This document shows positions 24,562 to 31,555 of a stretch of 35,980 bases of DNA, in pieces. The number at the start of each line of letters is the position of its first letter. The first letter of the stretch is position 1. Both the position numbers and the translations under genes were made by a program. The notes under the pieces are model-generated. The model had not been told where the DNA came from. It ran no database searches and worked only from the letters and a program-made list of their open reading frames with translations. The stretch is from an uncultured Lachnospiraceae bacterium (lineage in GTDB: Bacteria; Bacillota; Clostridia; Lachnospirales; Lachnospiraceae): positions 1-35,980 of the forward strand of contig CACXDC010000047.1 of NCBI GenBank assembly GCA_902766365.1, written 5' to 3'.

Positions 24562-25920
24562 CTAAAAAGGGAATCTCATGCCGCCAAAACCGCCACGGCC
24601 ACGTTTACCGCCCATCATTCCCGGCATCTGCTTCATCATTTTCTGAGACTGCTCAAACTGTTTGATGAATCTGTTTACCACTGCAATATCAACGCCTGCA
24701 CCTCTGGCGATCCTGTGCTTCCTGCTTGGATTCAGGAGCTTTGGATTCTTTCTTTCCGCAGGTGTCATACTGAAAATAATGGCCTCTGTTCTGGCAAGCT
24801 GCTTCTCATCGATCATCGATTCCAGATCCATGCCTTTTGCACCTGTGCCAGGAAGCATCTTCAGGATACTGGCAAGTCCACCCATATTCCGCATCTGCTT
24901 CATACTCTCCAGATAATCATCGAAATCGAACTTTCCCTTCTTCATACGGGAAGCCATTTCTTTCTCTTTGCTCTCATCAATGGAGATATTTTCCTGTGCT
25001 TTCTCGATCAGTGAAAGCACATCTCCCATACCGAGAATCCTGGAAGCCATACGATCCGGATAAAACTGTTCCAAATCAGAGAGCTTCTCTCCCATACCAA
25101 CGTACAGGATCGGTTTACCGGTCACCGCCTTGACGGACAGTGCCGCACCACCTCTGGTATCACCATCCATCTTGGAAAGGATGACACCGTCAATTCCTAT
25201 TTGATCATTAAAGGCCTTTGCTACCGTAACGGCATCCTGACCTGTCATGGCATCTACAACAAGCAGTGTCTGATGGACATCAACTGCTTCCTTGATCTCC
25301 TGAAGTTCTTCCATCATTTCTTCATCTACATGAAGACGACCGGCCGTATCCAGGATCACTACGTTATTTCCATTTTTCTTCGCATGCTCAATGGCAGCTC
25401 TGGCGATATTGGCAGGCTTCTGATTCTCTCCCATGGAGAAAACCTCTACCTTCTGCTTCTCACCATTGATCTGCAGCTGTTTGATCGCTGCAGGTCTGTA
25501 CACATCGCAGGCTACAAGGAGCGGCGTCTTGCCCTTCAGCTTCAGCTTACCGGCGATCTTGGCCGTGGTAGTTGTTTTACCGGCACCCTGCAGACCACAC
25601 ATCATGATCACAGTAATCGCCTTGCCCGGCTGGAATGCGATCTCCGTGGTCTCTGATCCCATCAGTGTAACCATTTCTTCATTTACGATCTTAATCACCA
25701 TCTGTCCGGGATTCAGACCGTTCATCACATCGGCACCAATAGCTCTTTCTTCTACCGCCTTGATAAACTGCTTGACTACCTTGAAATTAACATCTGCTTC
25801 TAACAGAGCCAGCTTGACTTCCTTCAGTGCTGCCTTGACATCATCCTCTGTAAGCCTTCCCTTACTGCGAAGACTCTTAAATACATTCTGGAGTTTATCT
25901 GTTAAACTTTCAAATGCCAT
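24562..25920 (-). CDS. ffh: Signal recognition particle GTPase Ffh
   Basis: Ffh binds signal sequences of nascent membrane and secreted proteins together with 4.5S/6S RNA and delivers them to FtsY. The 452-residue protein has the N helical bundle, P loop GLQGAGKTT at 109-117, DTAGRLHVDEE near 190 and the methionine-rich M domain from about 300, ending in a Gly/Met/Arg-rich tail. Two bases separate it from ylxM. Its partner ftsY is in the same region at 30590-31555, displaced by the four-gene block. Confidence 0.99.
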   Translation of the reverse strand: MAFESLTDKLQNVFKSLRSKGRLTEDDVKAALKEVKLALLEADVNFKVVKQFIKAVEERAIGADVMNGLNPGQMVIKIVNEEMVTLMGSETTEIAFQPGKAITVIMMCGLQGAGKTTTTAKIAGKLKLKGKTPLLVACDVYRPAAIKQLQINGEKQKVEVFSMGENQKPANIARAAIEHAKKNGNNVVILDTAGRLHVDEEMMEELQEIKEAVDVHQTLLVVDAMTGQDAVTVAKAFNDQIGIDGVILSKMDGDTRGGAALSVKAVTGKPILYVGMGEKLSDLEQFYPDRMASRILGMGDVLSLIEKAQENISIDESKEKEMASRMKKGKFDFDDYLESMKQMRNMGGLASILKMLPGTGAKGMDLESMIDEKQLARTEAIIFSMTPAERKNPKLLNPSRKHRIARGAGVDIAVVNRFIKQFEQSQKMMKQMPGMMGGKRGRGGFGGMRFPF

Positions 25921-25922
25921 TC

Positions 25923-26264
25923 CTAAAGCTCCTTTAAGATTTCACAGCACAGGCTGTTTACTCTGCCAAGAATTTCTTCCTTTGTCAGTTCCGTATTTTC
26001 TGACAGATGCTTCATCTCATCTACTCCGCTTCTGATCTTCAGAAAACGTTCTACAAGATGCAGCTTATTTTCATATTCTGCGAGCATGTGATTACACCGT
26101 CTCACCATATCGTGGACTCCCTGCCTGGAAATTCCATTTTCCTGTGCGATCTCACTTAAGGAAAGATCATTGTACACTACATCCTCATATATTTTTTTCT
26201 GATGTTCTGTCAGAAGCTCTCCATAAAAATCATACAGAAGACCCTGCTCTACAATTCTTTCCAT
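25923..26264 (-). CDS. ylxM: YlxM/p13 family helix-turn-helix protein
   Basis: The 113-residue protein belongs to the UPF0122 (YlxM) family, thought to affect SRP function or its expression. The helix-turn-helix with SLSEIAQENGISRQGVHDM at about 36-54 resembles region 4 of sigma factors. The start at 26264 matches the family N-terminus and has AGGTG upstream; the longer in-frame ATG at 26312 would lie inside the upstream terminator. It is the first gene of ylxM-ffh-rpsP-khpA, transcribed from a promoter at 26280-26308. Confidence 0.95.
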   Translation of the reverse strand: MERIVEQGLLYDFYGELLTEHQKKIYEDVVYNDLSLSEIAQENGISRQGVHDMVRRCNHMLAEYENKLHLVERFLKIRSGVDEMKHLSENTELTKEEILGRVNSLCCEILKEL

Positions 26265-26279
26265 GCAATCACCTTTGCT

Positions 26280-26308
26280 AGAATACAACAAAAAAATCAC
26301 GCTGTCAA
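26280..26308 (-). promoter_or_regulatory. Sigma-A promoter for ylxM-ffh-rpsP-khpA
   Basis: TTGACA (26308-26303) and TATTCT (26285-26280) are 17 bp apart on the minus strand. The -35 hexamer lies within the second arm of the terminator that ends the upstream araC transcript. The expected start near 26273 leaves only about 9 nt before the ylxM ATG, an unusually short leader that would keep just part of the AGGTG site. Confidence 0.75.
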
Positions 26309-26340
26309 GCATTTTTACTTGACAATGTGATTTTATTTTT
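26288..26340. terminator. Bidirectional-looking terminator between the AraC gene and ylxM
   Basis: Arms 26295-26309 and 26318-26332 pair as AATCAC/GTGATT and GTCAAG/CTTGAC with a 3-base internal mismatch and an 8-nt loop. Runs of A on the left and T on the right give a T tract in either direction. It ends the minus-strand AraC transcript 10 to 60 bases after its stop. Confidence 0.8.
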
Positions 26341-26349
26341 TCTTATTTT

Positions 26350-27198
26350 TCAGCATGCAGATGGCTGCTTCCCCAGAATCTTCCTGCAGGCTCTGTGAAA
26401 GGTGGAATAATCATGAAATCCACATTCAAGACATGCTGTCGTTGCCGGAACTCCTGCTTGTATCATTTCCCTTGCGAGCAGGATCCTTTTCTCCAGAATA
26501 TACTGATGCATGGAATATCCGGTTTCCTCCTTAAATTTACGCATCATATGATATTTGCTGATATAAAACTGTTCTGCAAGTTCATCAATGGACAGAGGAT
26601 CCTTCAGATGCCCGTTGATATGATGGAGGATCTCCACGATCTTATGATCATAAGTTGCCATCTTGTGAAAAACATCCGGATTGTCCAGACAGCATCTGGC
26701 AATTTCGATCAGTAATTTCATAAGAAGCAGCTTTTCGTAAGTACCATAGGCATACTCCTTCTTTTCTTCTGTATCTTCGATCAGTCTGCTGTTCTCAAAG
26801 ATCCTGCTGCTGTCACCGGGCGATAACCGTATCACACAGCTTCCTTCTCTGTCTGCCAGCGTAAAGCACTGTTTCAGATCACAGTCTTCTGATGAATATT
26901 TCCTGATAAAATGTTCTGAAATATAAAAATTATAACGTTCATAGGGCACATCAGTTCCGATAAAGGGCTTATGGATCTGTCCCTTTCCAACAAGCAGAAT
27001 ATCATAAGGCTTCAGTTGGTACGCCTTTCCTTCAATATGATATTCCACATTTCCTGACAGGAACCAGATCAGCTTATAAAAATCATGATAGTGATATGGA
27101 TAATCGATTGGTTTCCTGTCCTTTAAATGGAACAGCCGGAAATCCTCCAGCAGATATCCTGTTTTTATGGTCTCTGCTTCCTGTAAAAGTTCTTCCAT
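26350..27198 (-). CDS. AraC-family transcriptional regulator
   Basis: From the ATG at 27198 the protein has 282 residues: a cupin-type sensing domain in the first half (PYHYHDFYKLIWFLSGNVEY) and two helix-turn-helix units in the last 100 residues (SIDELAEQFYISKYHMMRKF and the family stretch ECGFHDYSTFHRACRK). The start is chosen because AGGAG is 7 nt upstream; in-frame TTG 27222 and ATG 27216 lie inside the preceding gene. It follows the GH25 gene after 4 nt and is probably cotranscribed. Likely ligand is a sugar or similar small molecule; target genes are unknown. Confidence 0.94.
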   Translation of the reverse strand: MEELLQEAETIKTGYLLEDFRLFHLKDRKPIDYPYHYHDFYKLIWFLSGNVEYHIEGKAYQLKPYDILLVGKGQIHKPFIGTDVPYERYNFYISEHFIRKYSSEDCDLKQCFTLADREGSCVIRLSPGDSSRIFENSRLIEDTEEKKEYAYGTYEKLLLMKLLIEIARCCLDNPDVFHKMATYDHKIVEILHHINGHLKDPLSIDELAEQFYISKYHMMRKFKEETGYSMHQYILEKRILLAREMIQAGVPATTACLECGFHDYSTFHRACRKILGKQPSAC

Positions 27199-27202
27199 CC
27201 TT

Positions 27203-28309
27203 TTACTCCTGCTCATCTCCAAAATCCGTCATGCAGACATTCAGATCAACATCTCCCTTGATCCCGCTGATGCTGCCTTTTGAACTGTACTGCCAGACAT
27301 CAAATTCATAAGGGAAATATACCGGTGTATTATAATATGCAAACCATTTATGATATTCCTCAAGCTGAGACATATCCAGCATGATCAGGAACGTTTTCAG
27401 ATTTCCGTAGATCATTGGTGTGTAACCAGCCTTTTTGATCGTCTCACAGAAAGCAATACAGTTTTTTGTATACTGTTCCTTCGTAAGATCCTCAGTTCTT
27501 GCATTCTTGCTTGTTACTTCCTCCAGATCATATACTACCGGATAAGTAACATCATATGGCTCCAGCAGATCCAGTACAAACTCTGCCTCCTCTACCGCTT
27601 CTTCCTCTGTGATCGCCTGGGTAAAGAAGTACGCTCCTACCTGAATGTCATTGTCAAGCGCTCCTTCTATATTGTCCTCAAACCGTTCATCTGCCATCAT
27701 ACGTCCTTCTGTACTGCCCCTGACGCCGGCCCTTATAAAGGCGTAGCTGACACCGTCCTCTGCCACCTTCTTCCAGTCAATGCTTTCCTGGAATCTTGAA
27801 ACATCGATTCCTTTCTTTGAAAGTACCACATCAGTATCATCCACATATTCAATCTGCCCGTTTTCAAGCTGCTTGAAATTATCATAAACATAGCTGTGTT
27901 TCTTCAGCTTCTCATCAATCGGAAAAAAGTGATAGCTGCCATCTGCATAAACAACCACATCCTCAGGGAAAAAGTCTCTGAGCACCGCTGCCGTATTGGA
28001 GCCACCATCCATTCTGCTTTTCAGTTCAGCCAGGATCTCATTCTCTCCCTCTTCCTGTGCATCTGCTCTCGCCTCTTCCAGATAGGAATCAAGATCTGCC
28101 TGGGTATAAATATAATGCTCAGATTCCTCTTCAAAGCTCTTAAGCTGTGCCATTGCTTCTTCACTCTGGTTCTTCAGGTTGTAATTCTTCAGCACAAGCA
28201 CGATACATGCAGTCAGTGCGGAAAGTGTGATCAGGCACATGATGATATTGGTGATCAGACTTCTTCTCTGCTGTTTTCTTCTCCTGCGTATTTTATTATT
28301 GTTATCCAT
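27203..28309 (-). CDS. Membrane-anchored GH25 lysozyme-type glycosidase
   Basis: The 368-residue protein has a basic start, one membrane segment (18-40), a charged linker with probable coiled coil (45-100), an intermediate region and a GH25 domain from about 165 to 365. GIDVS with D169 starts the barrel, and D261-x-E263 in VVYDLEE are the expected catalytic acids. GH25 enzymes cut the N-acetylmuramic-N-acetylglucosamine bond of peptidoglycan. An N-terminal anchor with outward-facing enzyme is inferred. AGGA precedes the ATG weakly. The 81-base gap to yitT shows no convincing promoter or terminator. It is followed by the AraC regulator after 4 nt. Confidence 0.93.
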   Translation of the reverse strand: MDNNNKIRRRRKQQRRSLITNIIMCLITLSALTACIVLVLKNYNLKNQSEEAMAQLKSFEEESEHYIYTQADLDSYLEEARADAQEEGENEILAELKSRMDGGSNTAAVLRDFFPEDVVVYADGSYHFFPIDEKLKKHSYVYDNFKQLENGQIEYVDDTDVVLSKKGIDVSRFQESIDWKKVAEDGVSYAFIRAGVRGSTEGRMMADERFEDNIEGALDNDIQVGAYFFTQAITEEEAVEEAEFVLDLLEPYDVTYPVVYDLEEVTSKNARTEDLTKEQYTKNCIAFCETIKKAGYTPMIYGNLKTFLIMLDMSQLEEYHKWFAYYNTPVYFPYEFDVWQYSSKGSISGIKGDVDLNVCMTDFGDEQE

Positions 28310-28390
28310 ACTGGTATTCCTGTTATCCTTTATCTTTTTGCTCTATTCTATCATAATAATGAAAAACGAAAAAGCTCCATTTCTTTACAG

Positions 28391-29257
28391 TTATCTTCCT
28401 TTATCTGCAAAGTAGCTTTTGTAGCCTTCTCCATAAATTTCAGATGCATTGGTAATGATCATGAATGCTCCCGGATCATCATTTTCCACCACTTCTTCTA
28501 CCCGTGGCGCAAGCTGCTTCTTTACCACACACATGATCACTTTTTTCTCCGTATTGTAATAGGCACCGCTTCCCTTCAGATAGGTGACACCGATATCTAC
28601 ATCTTCAAGCAGCTTTTCAGCAATTTCTTCTGCCTTATCACTGATGATGTAGATCAGTCTCGCCTCATCCCCGCCATACAATACGAAATTCACTGCAGCC
28701 GAAGTAGCCACAGAGGATAAGATTCCATATAGCACGGCATTAAAATTGCCAAATACAATCCCTGACATTCCAATGATCACTGCATCGAACATCAGCATCA
28801 GCGTCCCTGTTTTCATATGCGGGATCCTGATCTTCAGGCATTTGATCACGATATCTGCCCCGCCTGTCGTCCCTCCGTTTCTCATTACAAGACCGATCCC
28901 GACGCCGATCAGTGCTCCTCCGAACACTGCACCAAGAAGGGGATCATAGGTCACCGGTGTCAGCAGATGGAACAGATCCGTAAACAGCGAAATTGCAATA
29001 ATGGAATACAGGGTAGAAACCGTAAACTTCCATCCAAACTTCCAGATTCCAAGCAGAATGACCGGAATGTTTAAGATCAGATACAGCATACCGGTGCTTA
29101 CCGGGATCAGTCTGTTGATCATAATGGCAAGTCCTGTAAATCCACCCGGTGCCAGATCGTTGGGATCCACAAACAGAGCCACGCCTATACCGAAAATACT
29201 ACAGGCAATTGTAAGCATAATGTATTTTTTTATATATCTGATTCCCTTTTTCTTCAA
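28391..29257 (-). CDS. YitT-family membrane protein (DUF161 plus DUF2179)
   Basis: The product has 288 residues from a TTG start at 29257, with about five or six membrane segments up to residue 200 (including the GGTTGGADIV turn) and a soluble C-terminal DUF2179 domain (about 205-288, DEARLIYIISDKAEEIAEKL). The function of the family is unknown; a transport role is often guessed. The TTG start is favoured by a perfect AGGAGG 7 nt upstream; the in-frame ATG at 29329 lies in the preceding terminator region and would add 24 non-hydrophobic residues. It is the second gene of the inserted block. Confidence 0.92.
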   Translation of the reverse strand: MKKKGIRYIKKYIMLTIACSIFGIGVALFVDPNDLAPGGFTGLAIMINRLIPVSTGMLYLILNIPVILLGIWKFGWKFTVSTLYSIIAISLFTDLFHLLTPVTYDPLLGAVFGGALIGVGIGLVMRNGGTTGGADIVIKCLKIRIPHMKTGTLMLMFDAVIIGMSGIVFGNFNAVLYGILSSVATSAAVNFVLYGGDEARLIYIISDKAEEIAEKLLEDVDIGVTYLKGSGAYYNTEKKVIMCVVKKQLAPRVEEVVENDDPGAFMIITNASEIYGEGYKSYFADKGR

Positions 29258-29330
29258 TATAAAACCTCCTGTCCAGAGGAGCTGCGCTTTTGACCGCTCC
29301 CTGTATGCTCTGACAGCACAAAAAGCCATA

Positions 29331-29364
29331 TACTACTTATAGTATACGGCTTTTCCCGGAAATT
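29331..29364 (-). terminator. Strong terminator after ilvA
   Basis: Arms 29331-29345 and 29350-29364 pair over 15 bp with one G-T pair and a 4-nt loop, and a T run closes the stem on the minus strand. It begins 12 bases after the ilvA stop. It separates the acpP/rnc-to-ilvA transcript from yitT. Confidence 0.9.
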
Positions 29365-29376
29365 TAAAGGCAGTTA

Positions 29377-30600
29377 CTAAATATTTGTACGAACCAGTCT
29401 TGGTTTGTAGTTTTCATCTTCCAGTGCCTTAATGATCTGCGCCTTATGCTCCGGTCCGAAGGCTTCCAGCGTGATCCGAAGCTCCACAGCCGCACTTCTG
29501 TTAATGGAAATAAACTGGTTGTGCTCCAGCTTGATCACATTACCGTTCTGCTTTGCGATCACATCTGCCACTCTGGACAGTTCACCCGGCTTATCCGGCA
29601 GAAGCACAGATACAGTAAAGATCCTGTCACGCAGGATCAGCCCCTGCTGTACAACAGAAGACATCGTGATCACATCCATATTGCCACCACTTAAGATAGA
29701 AACGATCTTCTTGCCCTTTACATCCAGATGCTTCAATGCCGCTACTGTAAGCAGTCCTGAATTCTCTACTACCATCTTGTGATTCTCAACCATATCGAGG
29801 AAAGCAACTACCAGTTCTTCATCCTCTACAGTAATGATATTATCCAGATTTTTTACAAGATACGGAAAAATCTTGCTTCCCGGTGTCTTGACCGCTGTAC
29901 CATCTGCGATCGTGCTTACCTTCGGCAGTGTCACTACCTTTCCTGCCTTTAAGGATTCCTGCAGACAGTTTGCCCCGGCAGGTTCCACACCGATCACCTG
30001 GATCTTCGGATTTAAGAGCTTTGCCAGTGTAGAAACACCGGTAGCCAGTCCGCCACCGCCAACAGGTACAAGAATATAATCCACAAGCGGCAGTTCCTTG
30101 AAGATTTCCATGGCGATCGTTCCCTGACCTGTGGCCACTACTGGATCATCAAATGGATGGATAAAGGTATAACCATGCTCCTTTGCAAGTTCATAAGCAT
30201 GCTCGCAGGCTTCATCATAAACATCTCCATAAAGCACAACTTCTGCACCATAGCTCTTGGTTCTGTTCACCTTAATGAGAGGTGTTGTGGTAGGCATAAC
30301 GATAACCGCCTTTACACCATAGCATTTCGCAGCATAAGCAACACCCTGTGCATGGTTTCCTGCGGAGGCTGTGATCAGTCCCTTTTCCCTTTCTTCTTTG
30401 GTCAGGGTACTCAGCTTATAGTAAGCGCCCCGCAGCTTATAGGCACCTGTGAACTGCATGTTTTCCGGTTTCAGATATATTTTATTCCCGGTTTGTGCAC
30501 TGTAAAAATCACTGTAAACAAGCTTGGTCTCCTGGGTAACCTGCTTAACGACCTCTGAAGCCTCTTCAAATTTTTCAAGAGTCAGCATCTTATTCTCCAT
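29377..30600 (-). CDS. ilvA: Threonine ammonia-lyase (threonine deaminase), ACT-containing
   Basis: The PLP enzyme converts threonine to 2-oxobutyrate and ammonia, the first step toward isoleucine or a catabolic reaction. The Schiff-base lysine is K55 in GAYKLRGAYY; SAGNHAQGVA and the PLP-phosphate loop VPVGGGGLATG follow. The C-terminal part (about 330-405) is an ACT domain (PDKPGELSRVADVIA), which suggests amino-acid control. The 407-residue length with a single ACT domain fits the shorter group, so the biosynthetic or catabolic role cannot be decided. Its ATG at 30600 overlaps the ftsY stop by 11 nt (GGAGG 8 nt upstream); an ATG at 30588 is also possible. No isoleucine leader or T-box is present. 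Confidence 0.95.
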   Translation of the reverse strand: MENKMLTLEKFEEASEVVKQVTQETKLVYSDFYSAQTGNKIYLKPENMQFTGAYKLRGAYYKLSTLTKEEREKGLITASAGNHAQGVAYAAKCYGVKAVIVMPTTTPLIKVNRTKSYGAEVVLYGDVYDEACEHAYELAKEHGYTFIHPFDDPVVATGQGTIAMEIFKELPLVDYILVPVGGGGLATGVSTLAKLLNPKIQVIGVEPAGANCLQESLKAGKVVTLPKVSTIADGTAVKTPGSKIFPYLVKNLDNIITVEDEELVVAFLDMVENHKMVVENSGLLTVAALKHLDVKGKKIVSILSGGNMDVITMSSVVQQGLILRDRIFTVSVLLPDKPGELSRVADVIAKQNGNVIKLEHNQFISINRSAAVELRITLEAFGPEHKAQIIKALEDENYKPRLVRTNI

Positions 30601-31555
30601 CTTCGTTTCCTCCCGTCATCTCTTCTGTCAGATCCTCTTCCTTCACATCAAACAGTGCATTAACAAACTGTTCCGGATCAAATTTCTGCAGATCTTCTAT
30701 ATGTTCCCCAACACCGATATATTTCACCGGTATGTTAAGTTCAGACTGAATAGCTACAGCAATACCGCCCTTGGCAGTTCCATCCATCTTTGTCAGGATG
30801 ATACCTGTCAGATCTGCCACCTGTCCAAACTCCCTCGCCTGATTTAAGGCATTCTGTCCTGTCGTTCCATCAAGGACTACCAGATTCTCCCTGTGGGCAT
30901 CCGGAAACTCTCTTTCTATGATCCGGTTGATCTTTTTCAGTTCTTCCATCAGATTCTTCTTATTATGAAGTCTTCCTGCTGTATCACAGAGAAGCACATC
31001 CACCCCTCTGGCTTTTGCTGCATTCACTGCATCGTATACTACGCTTGCAGGATCTGCCCCTTCTTTGCCACCGATCATCGGGACGCCAGCCCGGTTAGCC
31101 CATGTCAGAAGCTGTTCTCCGGCAGCCGCACGGTAAGTATCTGCCGCTGCGATCAGCACATTTTTTCCCTGTTCCTTCAGTATCCCTGCCAGCTTACCAA
31201 CGGAAGTGGTCTTGCCAACACCATTTACACCGATCACCAGGACAACTGACTGCTCATTTTCGAAATCATAGGCAGTCTCACCAACCTGCATCTGCTCCCT
31301 GATACTCTCGATCAGAAGCTCCTTACAGGCTGCCGGCTCCTTCACATGCTTTTCCTTTACCTGTTCCCGCAGCCTCTCCAGGATCTTTTCGGTGGCATTC
31401 ACACCGATATCTCCCATGATCAGGATCTCTTCCAGTTCCTCATAGAAATCTTCATCAATAGTAGAAAATCCGCCAAATACAGCATCTATACCGCTGACAA
31501 TATTATTTCTTGTTTTGGTCAGACCTTCTTTTAACCTGCTGAAAAAACCTGCCAT
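30590..31555 (-). CDS. ftsY: Signal recognition particle receptor FtsY
   Basis: FtsY docks SRP-ribosome complexes at the membrane. The 321-residue protein starts with an amphipathic, basic helix ([16 protein letters not shown]) suited to membrane targeting and lacks the long acidic A domain of Escherichia coli. The P loop GVNGVGKTT is at 109-117, DTAGRLHNKKNL near 207 and LTKMDGTAKGG near 265. Its ATG overlaps the smc stop by one base (TAATG), so translation is coupled. Its stop overlaps the ilvA start, an unusual neighbour. Confidence 0.99.
   Translation of the reverse strand: MAGFFSRLKEGLTKTRNNIVSGIDAVFGGFSTIDEDFYEELEEILIMGDIGVNATEKILERLREQVKEKHVKEPAACKELLIESIREQMQVGETAYDFENEQSVVLVIGVNGVGKTTSVGKLAGILKEQGKNVLIAAADTYRAAAGEQLLTWANRAGVPMIGGKEGADPASVVYDAVNAAKARGVDVLLCDTAGRLHNKKNLMEELKKINRIIEREFPDAHRENLVVLDGTTGQNALNQAREFGQVADLTGIILTKMDGTAKGGIAVAIQSELNIPVKYIGVGEHIEDLQKFDPEQFVNALFDVKEEDLTEEMTGGNEDGE

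Noticed and set aside
26319..26347. Plus-strand promoter starting with TTGACA at 26319-26324
   Set aside because: The hexamer is the mirror of the terminator arm, the spacer leads to CTTATT rather than a good -10, and no plus-strand gene follows.
27896..28720. Plus-strand open frame of 274 codons across the GH25 and YitT-family genes
   Set aside because: Antisense shadow spanning an intergenic gap; no start signal or recognisable family.
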